A DNA stretch of 64,000 nt, taken from positions 13,684,001 through 13,748,000 of the forward strand of contig JAULJL010000028.1 in assembly GCA_030761205.1 (NCBI GenBank), read 5' to 3'. This DNA is from Fremontodendron californicum (Eukaryota; Streptophyta; Magnoliopsida; Malvales; Malvaceae). The notes below the pieces were generated by a model. That model saw only the letters and a list, made by a program, of their open reading frames with translations. It ran no database searches and was not told the origin of the DNA. The translations under genes were made by a program, and so were the position numbers. Positions within the stretch are counted from its first letter, which is position 1. Each line of letters begins with the position of its first letter. Positions 11,586 to 23,390 of the stretch are shown piece by piece.

Positions 11586-14500
11586 CTAAAGCCAATCGCC
11601 CATGTACTTAAGCCCATGTCCTTCCATGTGATGATTGTGTTTCTGCTGGGACAGAACCTTAGTGAAAGGATTAGCTATATTATTCTCTGTGGGTAACCTT
11701 TCCATACTTATATCACCTCTTTGAATTATATCTCTAATCAAGTGATATTTCCGCAATACATGTTTGGATTTGTGATGAGACCGTGGTTCCTTAGCTTGTG
11801 CTATGGCTCCATTGTTATCATAGTAAAGTGGTATTGGATCAACAATGCTTGGAACCACACCAAGTTCAGTTATGAACTTCTTAATCCAAACAACCTCTTT
11901 CGCTGCCTCACATGCGGAGATGTATTCAGCCTCTGTTGTTGAATCTGTAGTTGTAGTCTGTTTGGAACTTTTCCAACTGGCTGTAGCTCCTTTTAAGGTA
12001 AATACATAACTGCCCTGCGATTTACTGTCATCCTTATCAGTTTGGAATCCAACATCTGTATAACCCCTTACTTGGAGTTCAGCCCCTCCATAGACCAAGA
12101 AAATATCCTTAGTTATTCTCAAGTACTTGAGGATATTCTTCACAGCAGTCCAGTGACTTTCACCAAGATTGCTTTGGTATCGGCTCGTCACACTCAGAGC
12201 GTACGATACATCTGGTCTTGTGCACAACATGGCGTACATGATAGATCCTATTGCCGAAGAATACGGGATCCTATTCATCCGTGTTCTTTCTTCATAAGTT
12301 TTAGGACACATCTCTTTCGAGAGTTGTACACCATGTACCATAGGCAAGTTACCTCTTTTGGAGATATCCATGCTAAACCTCTTTAGCACCTTGTCTATGT
12401 AAACAAATTGGGACAATCCAAGTAGCCTTTTCGATCTATCTTTATAGATCTTAATTCCCATAATATATGCTAATTCTCCCAAATCCTTCATGGAGAATTG
12501 TTTGGACAGCCAAACCTTAATGGTCTGAAGCATGGGTACATCGTTTCCTATGAGCAATATGTCATCGACATATAGCACTAGGAGCACAACTGCATGTCCC
12601 TTTACCTTCTTGTAAACACATGGTTCATCAGGATTCTTAATGAAACCAAATTCTTTAATTGTATCATCAAACCTAATGTTCCAACTCCGAGATGATTGCC
12701 TTAGTCCATAAATGGACTTTTGCAGCTTGCATACCTTATTAGATTTGGCCTTGGATGAAAAACCTTCAGGTTGTGTCATATACACTTCTTCTTGCAAATT
12801 CCCGTTACGGAATGCAGTTTTTACATCCATCTGCATCATAATCATGGTATGCAACAATAGCAAGCATAATCCTAATGGACTTTACCATGGCAACTGGTGA
12901 AAAGGTTTCTTCAAAATCAATGCCTTCAATTTGATTATAACCTTTTGCAACCAATCTGGCTTTATACGTTTGTATATTGCTATCCATGTTTGTCTTTATC
13001 TTGTAGACCCATTTACACCCTATGGGTTTTATCACTTGAGGTGGATCAACTAAAGACCAAACTTGGTTAACTTCCATGGCATCCATTTTGGATTTCATGG
13101 CTTCTAGCCATTTCTTGGAATTGATGTCCGACATCGCTTCCTTATAGGTAGTAGGTTCATTATCAATAGGCAAACCATCTCTTTCCAAAAGAAATCCATA
13201 TCTTATTGGAGTTTGCCTCTCCCTACTAGACCTTCGTAGTTCTTGTCTTTCTTGAGCATTAGTCCGAGCATCCAATGCTTCGACCAATGGCTCAGGTTCC
13301 GAGGGAATGTTAGGTTGTGGTTCTTGAACTTCTTCAAGATATACTTTAGGATATCCCACAAACTTACATTTTTTTGATATAGCTCCGAGCTTATCAGATG
13401 GTACTTGTTTCACATAAGTAGTACATCCCCAAATCTTTAGATAAGATAAGTATGGCTTCCTGCCATTCCATATCTCGTATGGTACCTTATCTACTGATTT
13501 GCTTGGAACCCTATTCAGAAGGTAAGCTGCAGTTTCTAAGGCATATCCCCAAAAAGATATCGGAAGGTCAGCCTTAGACATCATGGACGGAAACATGTCC
13601 AACAAGGTTCGATTTCTCCTCTCTGACACTCCGTTATGCTGAGGAGTTCCAAGTGGACTCCATTGTGACAGAATTCCATTTCCCGTAAAATGATCCAAGA
13701 AATCATGGGTTAAATATTCTCCTCCTCGATCCGATCTAAGAGCCAGAATATTATTCTAAATCTGTTTCTCTACTTCAGCTCTGAACTCTTTGAACTTTTC
13801 AGAAGCTTCAGACTTGTATCTCATCAGATACACATAACCATATCTAGAATGATCATCGATAAAGGTTATGACGTATTAGTAATTACCTCTAGTAGCTGTG
13901 TTTAGTGGCCCACATACATCTGAATGTATTAAGCCCAATAAAACACCAGCTCTTTCACCTTTTCCAGTAAAGGGAGTCTTGGTCATCTTACCAAGGAGAC
14001 AACATTCACAAATCCTATATGATTCATAATCAAAGGGTTCCAAATAACCATGTTTATGTAATTTTGAAATCCTTATCTCATTGATATGACCAAGCCTACA
14101 GTGCCAGATGTAAGTCTTACTTGGATCATCCTTTCTTGCTTTCTTGACATTTATATTGAACACAGGCATCTCTGGATCTAAAACATATAATCCATTATGT
14201 AATGTTGTCGGTCCATAGTGAATGTCTTTAAGAATGATGGAGCAACTATTGCCCTTCATTCTTATCTCGAAACCATCATTAACAGTAAGGTGTGAAACCG
14301 ATATGATGTTTCTAGACAATACTGGAACAAAGTAACAATCTTTCAGTTCTAATTTCATGCTAGACGGCAAAGATAAGGTACATGTTCAAACGGCCAATGC
14401 TGCAACTTTTGCACCATTGCCAACTCTTAGAACTACTTCATCTTTTTTCAGCTTTCTACTTCCTTTCAACATCCTAACGTCATTACATAGATGTGAACCG

Positions 14501-14590
14501 CATCCTGAATCTATTATCTAGGAATTGGATTTAACAATAGAAAGATTCAGTTCAATCACAAACACAGTCAACCTAGAAACTTCTATAAGT
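11586..14590 (-). pseudogene. pol: Copia pol polyprotein (protease-integrase-reverse transcriptase-RNase H), disrupted
   Basis: Read on the minus strand from right to left. The protease remnant has the active-site words DSGCGSHLCND (near 14480). The GAG-pre-integrase segment at 13876-14370 has the HCRLGH and CECCLLGK zinc-binding words. The integrase core has HSDVCGPL, FIDDHSRYGYVY and GVSERRNRTLLDM. Reverse transcriptase includes MDVKTAF and the catalytic YVDD at about 12561-12572. RNase H has TTTDSTTEAEY and the terminal KYHLIRDI word. Breaks: in-frame stops near 14518, 14385, 13876 and 13754, all in one frame; a frameshift near 12840 just before MDVKTAF; and an apparent deletion in the integrase C-terminal part near 13350, where FVGYPK joins VYLEEVQ. 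The continuous pieces are 13876-14370, 12805-13698 and 11586-12863. Ty1/Copia is certain from the domain order; I leave the lineage open. Confidence 0.93.
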
Positions 14591-15229
14591 TCTTCTTGAC
14601 TTGTCAAGTGAGCAACCTTCCTTTCATTGAGAACGCTTCTCAATCTTTTGTACCAATCCAAACATTTTGGAATAATGGCATTCATAATGCCACGCAGTGT
14701 AGTTAAAGTATTAACCATTTTCAACAACCTAATATGGAAAAAGTATATATCAGTTATATTCATGCATTTATACCAATTCAAGATGAGGTATTAAATTTCT
14801 TATTGACTCTCCCACTAATTTTTCGAGATAATAGCCCTCACTATTATTCGAAAATCTCATCAAGGTATTTCTAGTGGGTTGAGATCCCTTTCAACATGTT
14901 GCAACCTTGAGTGCCTCAACAATTACAACAAGCCTAGTTGGGTAGATAACATAGCTTATCAATTGCATCTCTATGCAACTCCCAGATCAATTAGGTGACA
15001 ACTCTTTGTCTAAGCACATCATATGTACTTCGCCTAACTTTGCCTCTAACACCATGAGGTCAAGTTTTGCGTATCCAGACAACATGGCATTAGTTGAGTA
15101 AGACCCAACTTCATAACTCAAACATATTCGTACAGTAGTTTGACTCTGAGTGACTCAATAAGCCTCCTACTGGAAGAACTCTGGTTATCTTGTTATGATG
15201 ATGGAAGGCAACCTTGTCATGCATATTAT
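14591..15229 (-). other. Copia region upstream of protease; no gag recognised
   Basis: The frame of the protease stays open upstream to 14781, giving the words LTSQEELIEVSRLTVFVIEL, of which the VIEL part fits the usual linker before the protease. The more distal residues show no CCHC zinc knuckle and no Copia nucleocapsid. 14782-15229 is non-coding and consists of ordinary AT-rich sequence. It is interrupted at 15229 by element B. Confidence 0.55.
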
Positions 15230-15899
15230 TGTAGACACCTAATTTTGTCCGGGCCACTAAACAGGTATGTTTTCTTCCTATATTGATGTTTCAGAGTATA
15301 AAAAGACTGTTTTCATCCTGCAGGTGGTACTCCGAGACTTAGTTTAAGAGGGCGAGCACAAAAAGTCAAACTTGAAAAAAAGTCAACCCCGAAAAAGTCA
15401 ACCCCGATAAAGTCAACCCCAGAAAGTCAACTACTAAAAAAGTCAACCCACTTTCAAAATCAAGATTTTGAGTTCAATTGAAAAATGGAGAAAGAATTTT
15501 GATAATCCGAGGTCTACATTGAAAGATATGGAGTTCGGAAGTTGGGATTTGAAGATTCAGTAGAAAAGAAACCCTAATCCGAGAAATTTGGGGAAAAGTG
15601 CTTAAATGATCAAACTGGTCGAAATTGAAGGTTCCAAATGAAAGATAAGCACTGACTACGGGTAATGGAGAAGTCACTTGCAAGAAAAATCGAAAGAAAA
15701 GTCAATCCGGGAGAAAACCGAGAATCAGGGTTTTTAGTGGATTTCGGTGAAATCGGGAAGAATCACAGAAATGGCCCGACTTGGTAAGACCAAAGCCCCC
15801 AATGGATGAGGAATGATTAAAAAGTATGGCCCAAGGCTCAGATTGAAGAAAATCTGAAAATCGGACTTGTTTTGAGCAAAACCGGGTTTCGGAAGTTAA

Positions 15900-16500
15900 A
15901 GGGCAAAATTGGAAAAATTTGGGAAAAATAGCAAATGGACTCCGAAAATTCTGAAAATTTTTTCAATCTCATTCTTAAATCATTTGAAAGAGATTGGCGA
16001 AAGAAAATCTTGATTCCGAGTTCGTTTGCAAAATGGCCAAATCCTAGGCTTCTAATGCAGTAATTCAAAAAGATAAATCCCGGAAAAATAGCAAATGGAC
16101 TCCGAAAATTCTGAAATTTGGCAAATCTCATTTTTAAATTATTTGGAAGAGATTGGCGAAAGAAAATCTTGATTCCGAGTTCGTTTGCAAAATGGCCAAA
16201 TCCCGGGCCTCCTATGCAGTAATTCAAGCCGATAAATCCCGAAAAAAATACCAAATGAGCTCCAAAAATTATGAAAACTTCCAGATCACACTTTTTAATT
16301 ATTTTGAAGAGATTGGTGAAGAAAAATCTTGATTTGGAGCTCGTTTAAAAAATGGTAAAAAGTAGGGGCATAAAAGGACATTTTGGGAAGAAAAAATCCA
16401 AATAAATAGCAAACGGACTCGGATAATTTTGAAAACTTCCAGAACTCAATATTTTATTATTTTGGAAGTATTAAAAAAAGAAAAATTGAATTTGGAGCCC
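15900..16500 (+). repeat. U3 tandem repeats, ~160-bp unit, four copies (element B)
   Basis: Units containing AGCAAATGGACTCCGAAAAT start near 15918, 16087, 16250 and 16405, each followed by GATTGGCGAAAGAAAATCTT and GAGTTCGTTTGCAAAATGGC or close variants. The 3' LTR repeats the same structure at about 29270-29860. They are homologous to the units in A, C and D. Confidence 0.82.
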
Positions 16501-16762
16501 GTTTGATATTTATTTTGCATCCGGGGGGCAAAATGGTCGTTTCACCCAAGCAACCGAAAAGGGCTTCTTTGGGCCTTTCAAAAATCAGAGCTGGGCTGGA
16601 AAAGAGAAGTGCTGGCCTGCCCAAGCCCAAAGGAAGGAGGAAGCTTAGGATTTTTTCAATCAAGTGATTAAAAATCAAGAGTTAAGTTAGAGATTTTCAT
16701 TTTTGAGCCTAAGTCCCAATCCCACATCCGTTTGTAATGTCAAGCCAAGGAGGTGCTCACCT

Positions 16763-16770
16763 TATAAATA
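16763..16770 (+). promoter_or_regulatory. Probable TATA box of element B 5' LTR
   Basis: TATAAATA lies in CACCTTATAAATAAGGAG, downstream of the U3 repeats and about 110 bp before the minisatellite. The identical site in the 3' LTR is at 30122-30129. It is the best core promoter candidate in the LTR, which would place the start of the R region about 30 bp downstream (inference). Confidence 0.6.
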
Positions 16771-16874
16771 AGGAGTCTTGGCCTTTGGTTGAGATCACCC
16801 ACTACCCCTTGTGAGATAGTCTATACACTTGTATTAGGATTATCCGGGTGGTGAGTCATAGTGTTTTTGTTGAG

Positions 16875-17091
16875 AGGGTTTGTAGCTTAATCCGTTCAAA
16901 AGCTACTCTGAGGGTTTGTAGCTTAATCCGTTCAAAAGCTACTCTGAGGGTTTATAGCTTAATCCGTTCAAAAGCTACTCTGAGGGTTTATAGCTTAATC
17001 GGTTCAAAAGCTACTTGTGAGAGGGTTTGTGGCTTAATCCGCTCAAAAGCTACTCTGAGGGTTTATAGCTTAATCCGTTCAAAAGCTACTT
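16875..17091 (+). repeat. 36-bp minisatellite, six copies, in element B 5' LTR
   Basis: The unit is AGGGTTTGTAGCTTAATCCG followed by TTCAAAAGCTACTCTG. Six copies are present, two of them slightly changed (GGTT for CGTT, and a TGTGAG insertion before copy 5). The 36-bp unit keeps one frame open, so the region 16848-17096 encodes a peptide of 12-residue repeats (words CSLIRSKAT). The 3' LTR carries the same array at 30234-30450. I see no counterpart in A, C or D. Confidence 0.92.
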
Positions 17092-18129
17092 GGTGAGTTT
17101 TCATTTTAAAATAATGTTTCTTGTTCTTCCTTCATTTCCTTTCTTAAGTATATTTTTCTTACATTTTGTTTTTACAGTAAACTCACCATGGCCAAATGGC
17201 CTACATTATTTATTTTAAGTTGTTGTTTTTGATTCATTTTACCATATTGTTTATGCTATTTTCTTTATTTTTGATGTTTTAAATATTATGTTATTTCATG
17301 TTCTTAAGTTATATTTAATTTGGTTGCTTTGTTTGTTGCCATTTATGTCTTAGATATCATGTTTTTGCATTTTTAATTTTCTGTTTTTATGTTGTTTAAT
17401 TTGAGCATGTTTTAGAGTTAGCATATTAAGTGTTTGTGAAAATGCTTGTGTGATTCTTTGCATGATTCTTGTTTTATATCTTAGTGAGCATGTTTTAGAT
17501 TTGGTATATTAGGTGTTTGTGAAAATGCTTGTGTGATTTTTGTGTTATGACTTAGTTTTTCATGCTAGCATACCAAGTGTTTGTGAAAATGCCATGCTTG
17601 TTGAAGCTTGGGGCCATTTGGCTACTCCATGTGTTTTGCATTGTGTGTTGTATTTTTGTCATGCTAGTTGTTAGGTTTTTGCATTTGCATGATATTTGGT
17701 TGGATTTTTGAATTAAGCATGCCTTGTGTTTGTGAAAATGCCATGCATGTCTTAGGTCTAGGTTACATTAAATGTCATGCAAGTTCATGTTAGGTCTAGG
17801 CCATATTATTTGTGTCATGCATTTTCCTTACATTTAGGTTTAGATCCATGCATTTCATGCATTATGCTTGCTGCATTGTTTCATGCATTTCATGTTCATG
17901 CCACTTGAATAATGACTTGAGCCAATTAATGGTTCAAGGTCATGCTCTCTTGAGCACACTTGTGGAAAATTAATTTTGTCAAATTGATTATTCTACCTTT
18001 GTGATTTTTTTACTTAGCCAATTTTTATCTAACTTTCAAAAAGTCCTAGCTACTGCTTTCAAGTCATTTTATGATTTCAAATATTTTTATTTTGGTTTTT
18101 AAATGATTTTATCAAAGACAAAAAAAATG

Positions 18130-18560
18130 TGTTGGCAAAGCAGTTTTTTTTCCACCCAAAACTCGTACATCTCCGATTTTTCTGGGAATTCATCTTTGAT
18201 CAGAAAATTAAGTCGATTTTTTCCCGTGTATTTTTACATGTCCTGAGTCTCCAATAAGTTTTTCAGAATTTTTGGAATTTTTAAAAATAGGGTAAAAAAT
18301 CGTGGATTAAAACTGGACAGTGGAGTCAGGATTGAATTTAAAGAAAAACAAAGCAGTTTTTTCTCCTCCAAAAACTCGTACATCTCTGGTTTTTCTGGGA
18401 ATTCATCTTTGATCAAAAAATTAAGCCGATTTTTTCTCGTGTAGTTTTACATGTCCTGAGTCTCCAGTATATTTTTTAGAATTTTTGGAATTTTTAAAAA
18501 TAGGATAAAAAATTGTGGATTAAAACTGGACAGTGGAGTAGGAATTGAATTTAAAAAAAA
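18130..18560 (+). repeat. Direct duplication, ~215-bp unit, in element B 5' LTR
   Basis: The segment with AAACTCGTACATCTC, TTTTTCTGGGAATTCATCTT and TTTTACATGTCCTGAGTCTC occurs at about 18150-18345 and again at about 18368-18570. The 3' LTR has the same duplication at 31510-31920. A, D and E have one copy (near 4730-4880, 54390-54560 and 63170-63370), so the duplication arose in the B branch. Element C has its own two-copy version near 39180-39560. Confidence 0.78.
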
Positions 18561-19759
18561 AAACCATTTTTCTGTTTTGGTTAATTTACTTAGAGTGGGC
18601 TGATTAGGAGAGTTAGCTACTGACTTAGGGTGGTTTCTAAGCCTTTTCAAACTCTAAAAATGGTTTTTCAAGTCTCGGGTTAAGGGTAGTAAAATCCGGA
18701 TTTTTAAACTTAGGAAATTAGAGTCATTTTAAAAATTTTAGCCCAGTTTTTATTTTTAATTCAAGCTTTTCAAAACTGTTTTCAAACAATCACAAAGTAT
18801 TTTGGTTTTAGAATATTTAATTTGACATATTTTCCTAAGGTAGCCGGATATCTTTTTAGATATACGGATTTCCTTAATTAAAGGAAAAAATACATTTCAT
18901 GCATTGCATTTTTATATTCATGCATTTTATATAATATGTGATTCTTGCCATATTAATTTCTATGTGCCATGACGTTTAGGTTGCATTATATTATTTAGAT
19001 TTTGCTATGTCATTTTATTTATGCCATGCCTATACATATTCATTTCTTTTAAATGTTTTCAAAAAAAGATAATGGTTTTCAATAAAAATAAAGATATTCC
19101 CGATTTAAAATAATTCATGAGTTCTCTACCGGGTTTGCTGGAGGGAATATCATCAATTATTATTAATAAAGAAATATCTTTCTTTCAAAAAAGAGAATGA
19201 TTCGGAAAGTTTTCTAAAACTAATAAAAATTTCTATATTTTTGCCAAGTTTGTTGTGGAATATAGGAAAATTTTGAATTTATAAATTTCGGATCATTGTC
19301 AATAAAAAATTGAAATTATTTTTCTTTAAATTGGGAATTAATTTGAAATATTAAATTTAAAACCAACTTTTACCGAGATTTGAGATAACACACGATTAAT
19401 AAGGTACCGATTTATACGGGCGTTGTGGGGGTGCTAATCCTTCCCCACACGTAACCGACTCCCGAACCCGCTTCTTTGATTTCTCTGGTTTAAAACGCAG
19501 ATTTGAAATTGGTTTTTAAAATGTTTTAATTAATTTTTAAAATATTTTATAAAACCGGTTTTAATAGGTGGCCGATCACACCTAGCTAAAAAAGATTGGT
19601 GGCGACTCCATGTCTTTTTTAAGGTCATTTTCAAAACCTTCATTTTTTTAGAGGAATTAAGTTGACTTTTCCTCGGTTTTTTTTTTAATGTCACGCCTAA
19701 CGAATAATAAAATCTTGCGATGAGACTCGTCGTCGTTATTTTTTTAGGTTGCGACAGCT

Positions 19760-19778
19760 TGGCGACTCCACTGGGGAC
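19760..19778 (+). other. Element B primer binding site
   Basis: TGGCGACTCCACTGGGGAC begins three bases after the LTR end. It starts with TGG, as expected for pairing to a tRNA 3' CCA end. From memory, Tat/Ogre elements use a tRNA-Arg primer with a very similar site. Element D has TGGCGACTTCGTTGGGGAC at the same place. The tRNA identity is recalled, not computed. Confidence 0.85.
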
Positions 19779-20565
19779 TATTAGAGAGTCAGGCCTAGAA
19801 ATAGTCGTGTGTTATCAAAGTCTCAGTTTTGGTTGGTTTAATTGGTATTTAATTTTAATTCCCACATTTTTCTAATAAAGAGAATTTTGAAAATAATAAA
19901 ATGTTTTTAAAAATGTTCATTCTCATGTGCATGCATTTTATTATTGTTCTCTAGTTATTTAGGTTGTATATTATAATTGCTTGTTGGTTAATGCATTACA
20001 CTATTCTTGAATGTTTTAATTGCTAGGGCATTTAGAATAAGGTTTGTAGAGTAGGTAGTGAAAGGTTTGTTATTCCTCTACACACACTACACGTGCATTT
20101 GCATAACATGAATCCTCTACCCGGGTTCCGTCCTTTTAAGTGGAAGTAAAGTAACTAAGCCTTCGTGATTGATCCTCCGTATGGGCTAGTGAAACACTTT
20201 CGGAGTATAAAGTACCTAATGCCTTCGCGATGATCCTCCGCATGGGCATAGGAAAATATACTCTAACGAATTGAACCCGCTTTTATCGGGGTGCCTTACT
20301 AGCCTTCACCGGCGACAGTGAGGAACAATTCGGGGCCTTAGAACTAATTCACCCTCATATAGTGAACCTAGGCGAAGCCATGCCGAATTTTCGTTAGACA
20401 TACCGAAAATAGGAACACATGGAGGGACATTTCTAAACTTTTTGTTACCTATTTTACACTCCGAATAAGTGTGGTAGATCGGGCAACGATGTACGTACAT
20501 CGCCCGTAATAAATGTGATACTCCGCCTCGATGGCATCGTGATGCCTAAATAAGCAGATATTGCT
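19779..20565 (+). promoter_or_regulatory. Conserved non-coding leader of element B
   Basis: This leader matches D 56293-57045 closely and in the same order: AGAGAGTCAGGCCTAGAA, CTCTACCCGGGTT, GATCCTCCGTATGGGCTAGT, ACTTTCGGAGTATAAAGTAC, GCCTTACTAGCCTTCAC and CTAGGCGAAGCCATGCCG. It contains an internal near-duplication (CCTTCGTGAT/GATCCTCCG at about 20160 and 20223). It is GC-richer than its surroundings and lacks a long ORF. A dimerisation/packaging leader is the natural reading but is inference. Confidence 0.65.
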
Positions 20566-20934
20566 GGGGCAGATGTTCATTAGCTGTTTTTTTTATAAAA
20601 AAAAAATCTTTTTTCAAGCATTTTTGCATGTTGCACATTTCATGCATGTGTGAATGGAGCATATACATTTTTGGTTGTATTATTGATCTCATTCTTTGCA
20701 ATAAACAGTTGGTAATTTAATTTGATGATTTCATAAAACAAGTAGTGTCACATGAACATTTGCATATTGTACCATAGTAAGATCCATCCTGAAATTCTTT
20801 TGAAAATGATGTGATTGGTTTATCAAAAAAAAAAAAAAAATTGGAGGCAAATCTTGCATAATGAGATTTTTGAATAACCAAGATTTAGGTCCCACCAATT
20901 TCGTGTAATCATTGATTTCTTTGTATATACCTTT

Positions 20935-21860
20935 GTGTTAATTCATTTATTTTTGCATGTATCATTTTGACATCATGTTATAGTCATAGCATGCATGGTC
21001 ATTCATTGTAAGATACGTTTATGACATGCATGGTCATTATTTGTATATACTTATGTATCAATTTATTCTTTCTTTACATGCATCATGTTGGCATCAAGTT
21101 GCATTCATGCATTCATAGTCAGCATGATTTTTCTGTATATATCCATATATCAATTTATTCTTTCTTTACATGCATCATGTTGGCATTAGGTTGCATTCAT
21201 GGCATACGTAGTCATCATGATATGCTCATGCATTAATTTGTCATATTGGTATCAAGTTGCATTCATGACATACAAGGTCAGCATGATTTTCTTTGTATAT
21301 ACTCTGTGTCAATCATTTATTCTTCACATGCATCATAATTGACATTGTGTGGCATTGATAGTGTATATGATCATTCATTGAGAAATGCATTTAGAACATA
21401 CATGGTCATTCATTATATATATCCATGCATTAATTTGCTTATTTTTTACATGCATCATGTTGGCATCAGGGTGCATTCATGGCATACACAGTCATCATGA
21501 TATGCTCATGCATTAATTTGTCATATTGGCATCAGGTCGCATTCATGACACACATGGTTAGCATGATTTTCTTTGTATATACTCTATATCAATCATTCAT
21601 TGTTTGCATGTATCATAATTGACACCGTGTTGCATTCATAGGATATATGATCATTCATTGGGAAATATGCTAAAATGCACATGATCAGTCATTGCATATA
21701 TCCATGTGTTGATTTGTTTATTCTTTGTTTGCAACATGTTGGCATTGTGATTGCATTTATTACATATATGGTCAGCATGTTTCCATTGTATATATCCATA
21801 CATCATATTGTTTAGGCTTCACATGCATCAAATTGCATTCATGGCTCATTCATCATGACA
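20935..21860 (+). repeat. Degenerate tandem repeats, roughly 90-130 bp, 5' untranslated region of element B
   Basis: The words CATGCATCATGTTGGCATC, TTGCATTCATGGCATAC, GTCAGCATGATTTTCTTTGT and ATACTC/ATATCCATGCATT recur in the same order from about 20940 to 21840, at least seven times, with changing spacing. The 71-codon frame at 21021-21236 is a by-product. Element D has an unrelated repeat (59225-59480) at the analogous place just before its gag. Confidence 0.8.
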
Positions 21861-21971
21861 TACATTTGGGGGAAATAAAATAGAAGTTGGCTTGGCTTTA
21901 GGAGTCTTTGAAAGAATTTCCATTTCAAATCAAAAGAAGTACTGAGTACACTTTTAATACAGGCTGGTGCT

Positions 21972-23387
21972 ATGGAGGATGAACAAGTTGCCCGAATGGA
22001 AAAAATGGAAAGGGAACAGAGAGAATTGCGAGAACAGCTAGCAAAATCTCAAGCAGAATTTAAGGATCAGATGACTAAACTGATGGAGCTAATGTCTGCC
22101 GTAATCAAGGGAAAAGGATACACTGAAAACTTTGTTGCCGGAGAAGGGTTAGAGGTACAAAAGGGCCAAGATGAGGTCGCAATAAGTGATGCCCAGAACA
22201 CTGTTAACCCCGTCAATGTCCTAAACTCAGATGATCCAGCTGAACAGGCAAAGTTGAAAAGGGTTGCAGTAAATGAGGTTGAGTTGGCAGATTCTCAAGG
22301 GAAATATCAGTTGTTAGATGAAAGGCTCCGGGCAATAGAAAGAACAGATGTATTCGGGAGTGTGGAGGCGAAAGAACGATGCTTGGTCCTCGATTTAGTC
22401 ATTCCTCCTAAGTTCAAGATCCCTGACTTTGTGAAATATGACGGGACGACCGATCCATCAGCCCACATCACTATGTTCTGCCGAAAGATGACAAGTCAGA
22501 TAGATAATGATAAGCTTTTAATTCACTGCTTTCAGGATAGCCTCAGCGGGTCCGCAATTAGGTGGTATAGTCAGTTGAGCAAGGATCAGATTCGCTCTTG
22601 GTATGATTTGGCTGGGGCTTTTCTAAACCAGTACAAGCATATGACCGACAGGACACTTGATCGTCTCACTTTGCAAAATATGGAGAAAAAAGCTATTGAG
22701 AGCTTCAAAGAATATGCACAACGGTGGATGAGCCTGGCTGCCCAAGTACAACCGCCCTTGACACAAAAGGAAATCACTATCCTTTTTGTGAATACACTGC
22801 AGGCCCTGTACTATGACAGACTCGTCGGCAATGCTTCGAAGAATTTTGCGGACATGGTAATTTCAGGGGAGATGATTGAGAATGCTATCAAGAATGGGAA
22901 ACTTGAAAGAGAAGGAAGATCCAATACCGAGAGAAATAAGGCACCAAGAAAGAAAGAGGAAGATGTCCAAACTATGGAAGATTTCATCCCATATTCCCAA
23001 TTTCCCTCATACCAATCATGTTACCCTACTGAGGTATCTCCAAGCCTTTATCCTTACCTACCTACCCAAACACCTAATCCTATACCAGCCCTTGCAACAA
23101 GGCCTACTTCTAGAAAACGACTGCGAGAAAATCAAGAAAGAATTCCAATCCCCATCCCTGACTTACTGCCATTACTAATAAAGAATCAGTACCTTACCCC
23201 GGTACCTTTGAAAATAGCTCTGAATCCATCAGCAAGGAGTTATGACCCTGACAGCAAGTGTGATTATCACCTAGGGGTAGTTGGGCATTCAACTGAAAAA
23301 TGCAGACAACTGAAGGAAAGGATTGAAAGTCTTATCCGTGATGGTATTTTGACACCGGAGCTTATCGATCAATGGAAGGCCACTTAG
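21972..23387 (+). CDS. gag: Element B Gag protein (471 aa), intact
   Basis: Structural protein that would form the virus-like particle of the retrotransposon. Residues 1-45 are a highly charged heptad-type coiled coil (words MEKMEREQRELREQLAKSQ). Residues ~150-310 are a retrotransposon Gag/capsid domain with YDGTTDPSAHI, LLIHCFQDSLSGSAIRWY, LTLQNMEKK and MVISGEMIENAI. A Pro/Tyr-rich linker follows. Near the C-terminus is one zinc-binding motif CX2HX5HX4C (C430, H433, H439, C444). The first ATG after the repeat region is used and matches the start of the D gag (MENGQLARIERMERTQ). D's gag carries a second motif, CPFHKCGGHIIQNC, and a longer linker; B stops before that, so its Gag is shortened. 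No protease or pol follows. The unbroken frame, unlike D's, indicates recent insertion or selection for function in cis. Confidence 0.92.
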   Translation: MEDEQVARMEKMEREQRELREQLAKSQAEFKDQMTKLMELMSAVIKGKGYTENFVAGEGLEVQKGQDEVAISDAQNTVNPVNVLNSDDPAEQAKLKRVAVNEVELADSQGKYQLLDERLRAIERTDVFGSVEAKERCLVLDLVIPPKFKIPDFVKYDGTTDPSAHITMFCRKMTSQIDNDKLLIHCFQDSLSGSAIRWYSQLSKDQIRSWYDLAGAFLNQYKHMTDRTLDRLTLQNMEKKAIESFKEYAQRWMSLAAQVQPPLTQKEITILFVNTLQALYYDRLVGNASKNFADMVISGEMIENAIKNGKLEREGRSNTERNKAPRKKEEDVQTMEDFIPYSQFPSYQSCYPTEVSPSLYPYLPTQTPNPIPALATRPTSRKRLRENQERIPIPIPDLLPLLIKNQYLTPVPLKIALNPSARSYDPDSKCDYHLGVVGHSTEKCRQLKERIESLIRDGILTPELIDQWKAT

Positions 23388-23390
23388 CCC

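Larger units (their letters stand above)
15230..19756 (+). mobile_element. Element B 5' LTR (4,527 bp)
   Basis: It begins TGTAGACACC and ends GGTTGCGACA. Parts in order: U3 with AAAGTCAACCCC-type short repeats (15365-15450), four ~160-bp tandem repeats (15900-16500), a TATA box at 16763, a 36-bp minisatellite (16875-17091), a long T-rich segment with TTTGTGAAAATGC words (17430-17740), a duplicated ~215-bp block (18130-18560), and the conserved terminal segment from about 19380. No protein-coding gene is supported inside it. Confidence 0.95.

Noticed and set aside
16875..17091. 36-bp direct repeats resembling a CRISPR array
   Set aside because: The units are contiguous without unique spacers, lie inside a plant LTR, and there are no cas genes.
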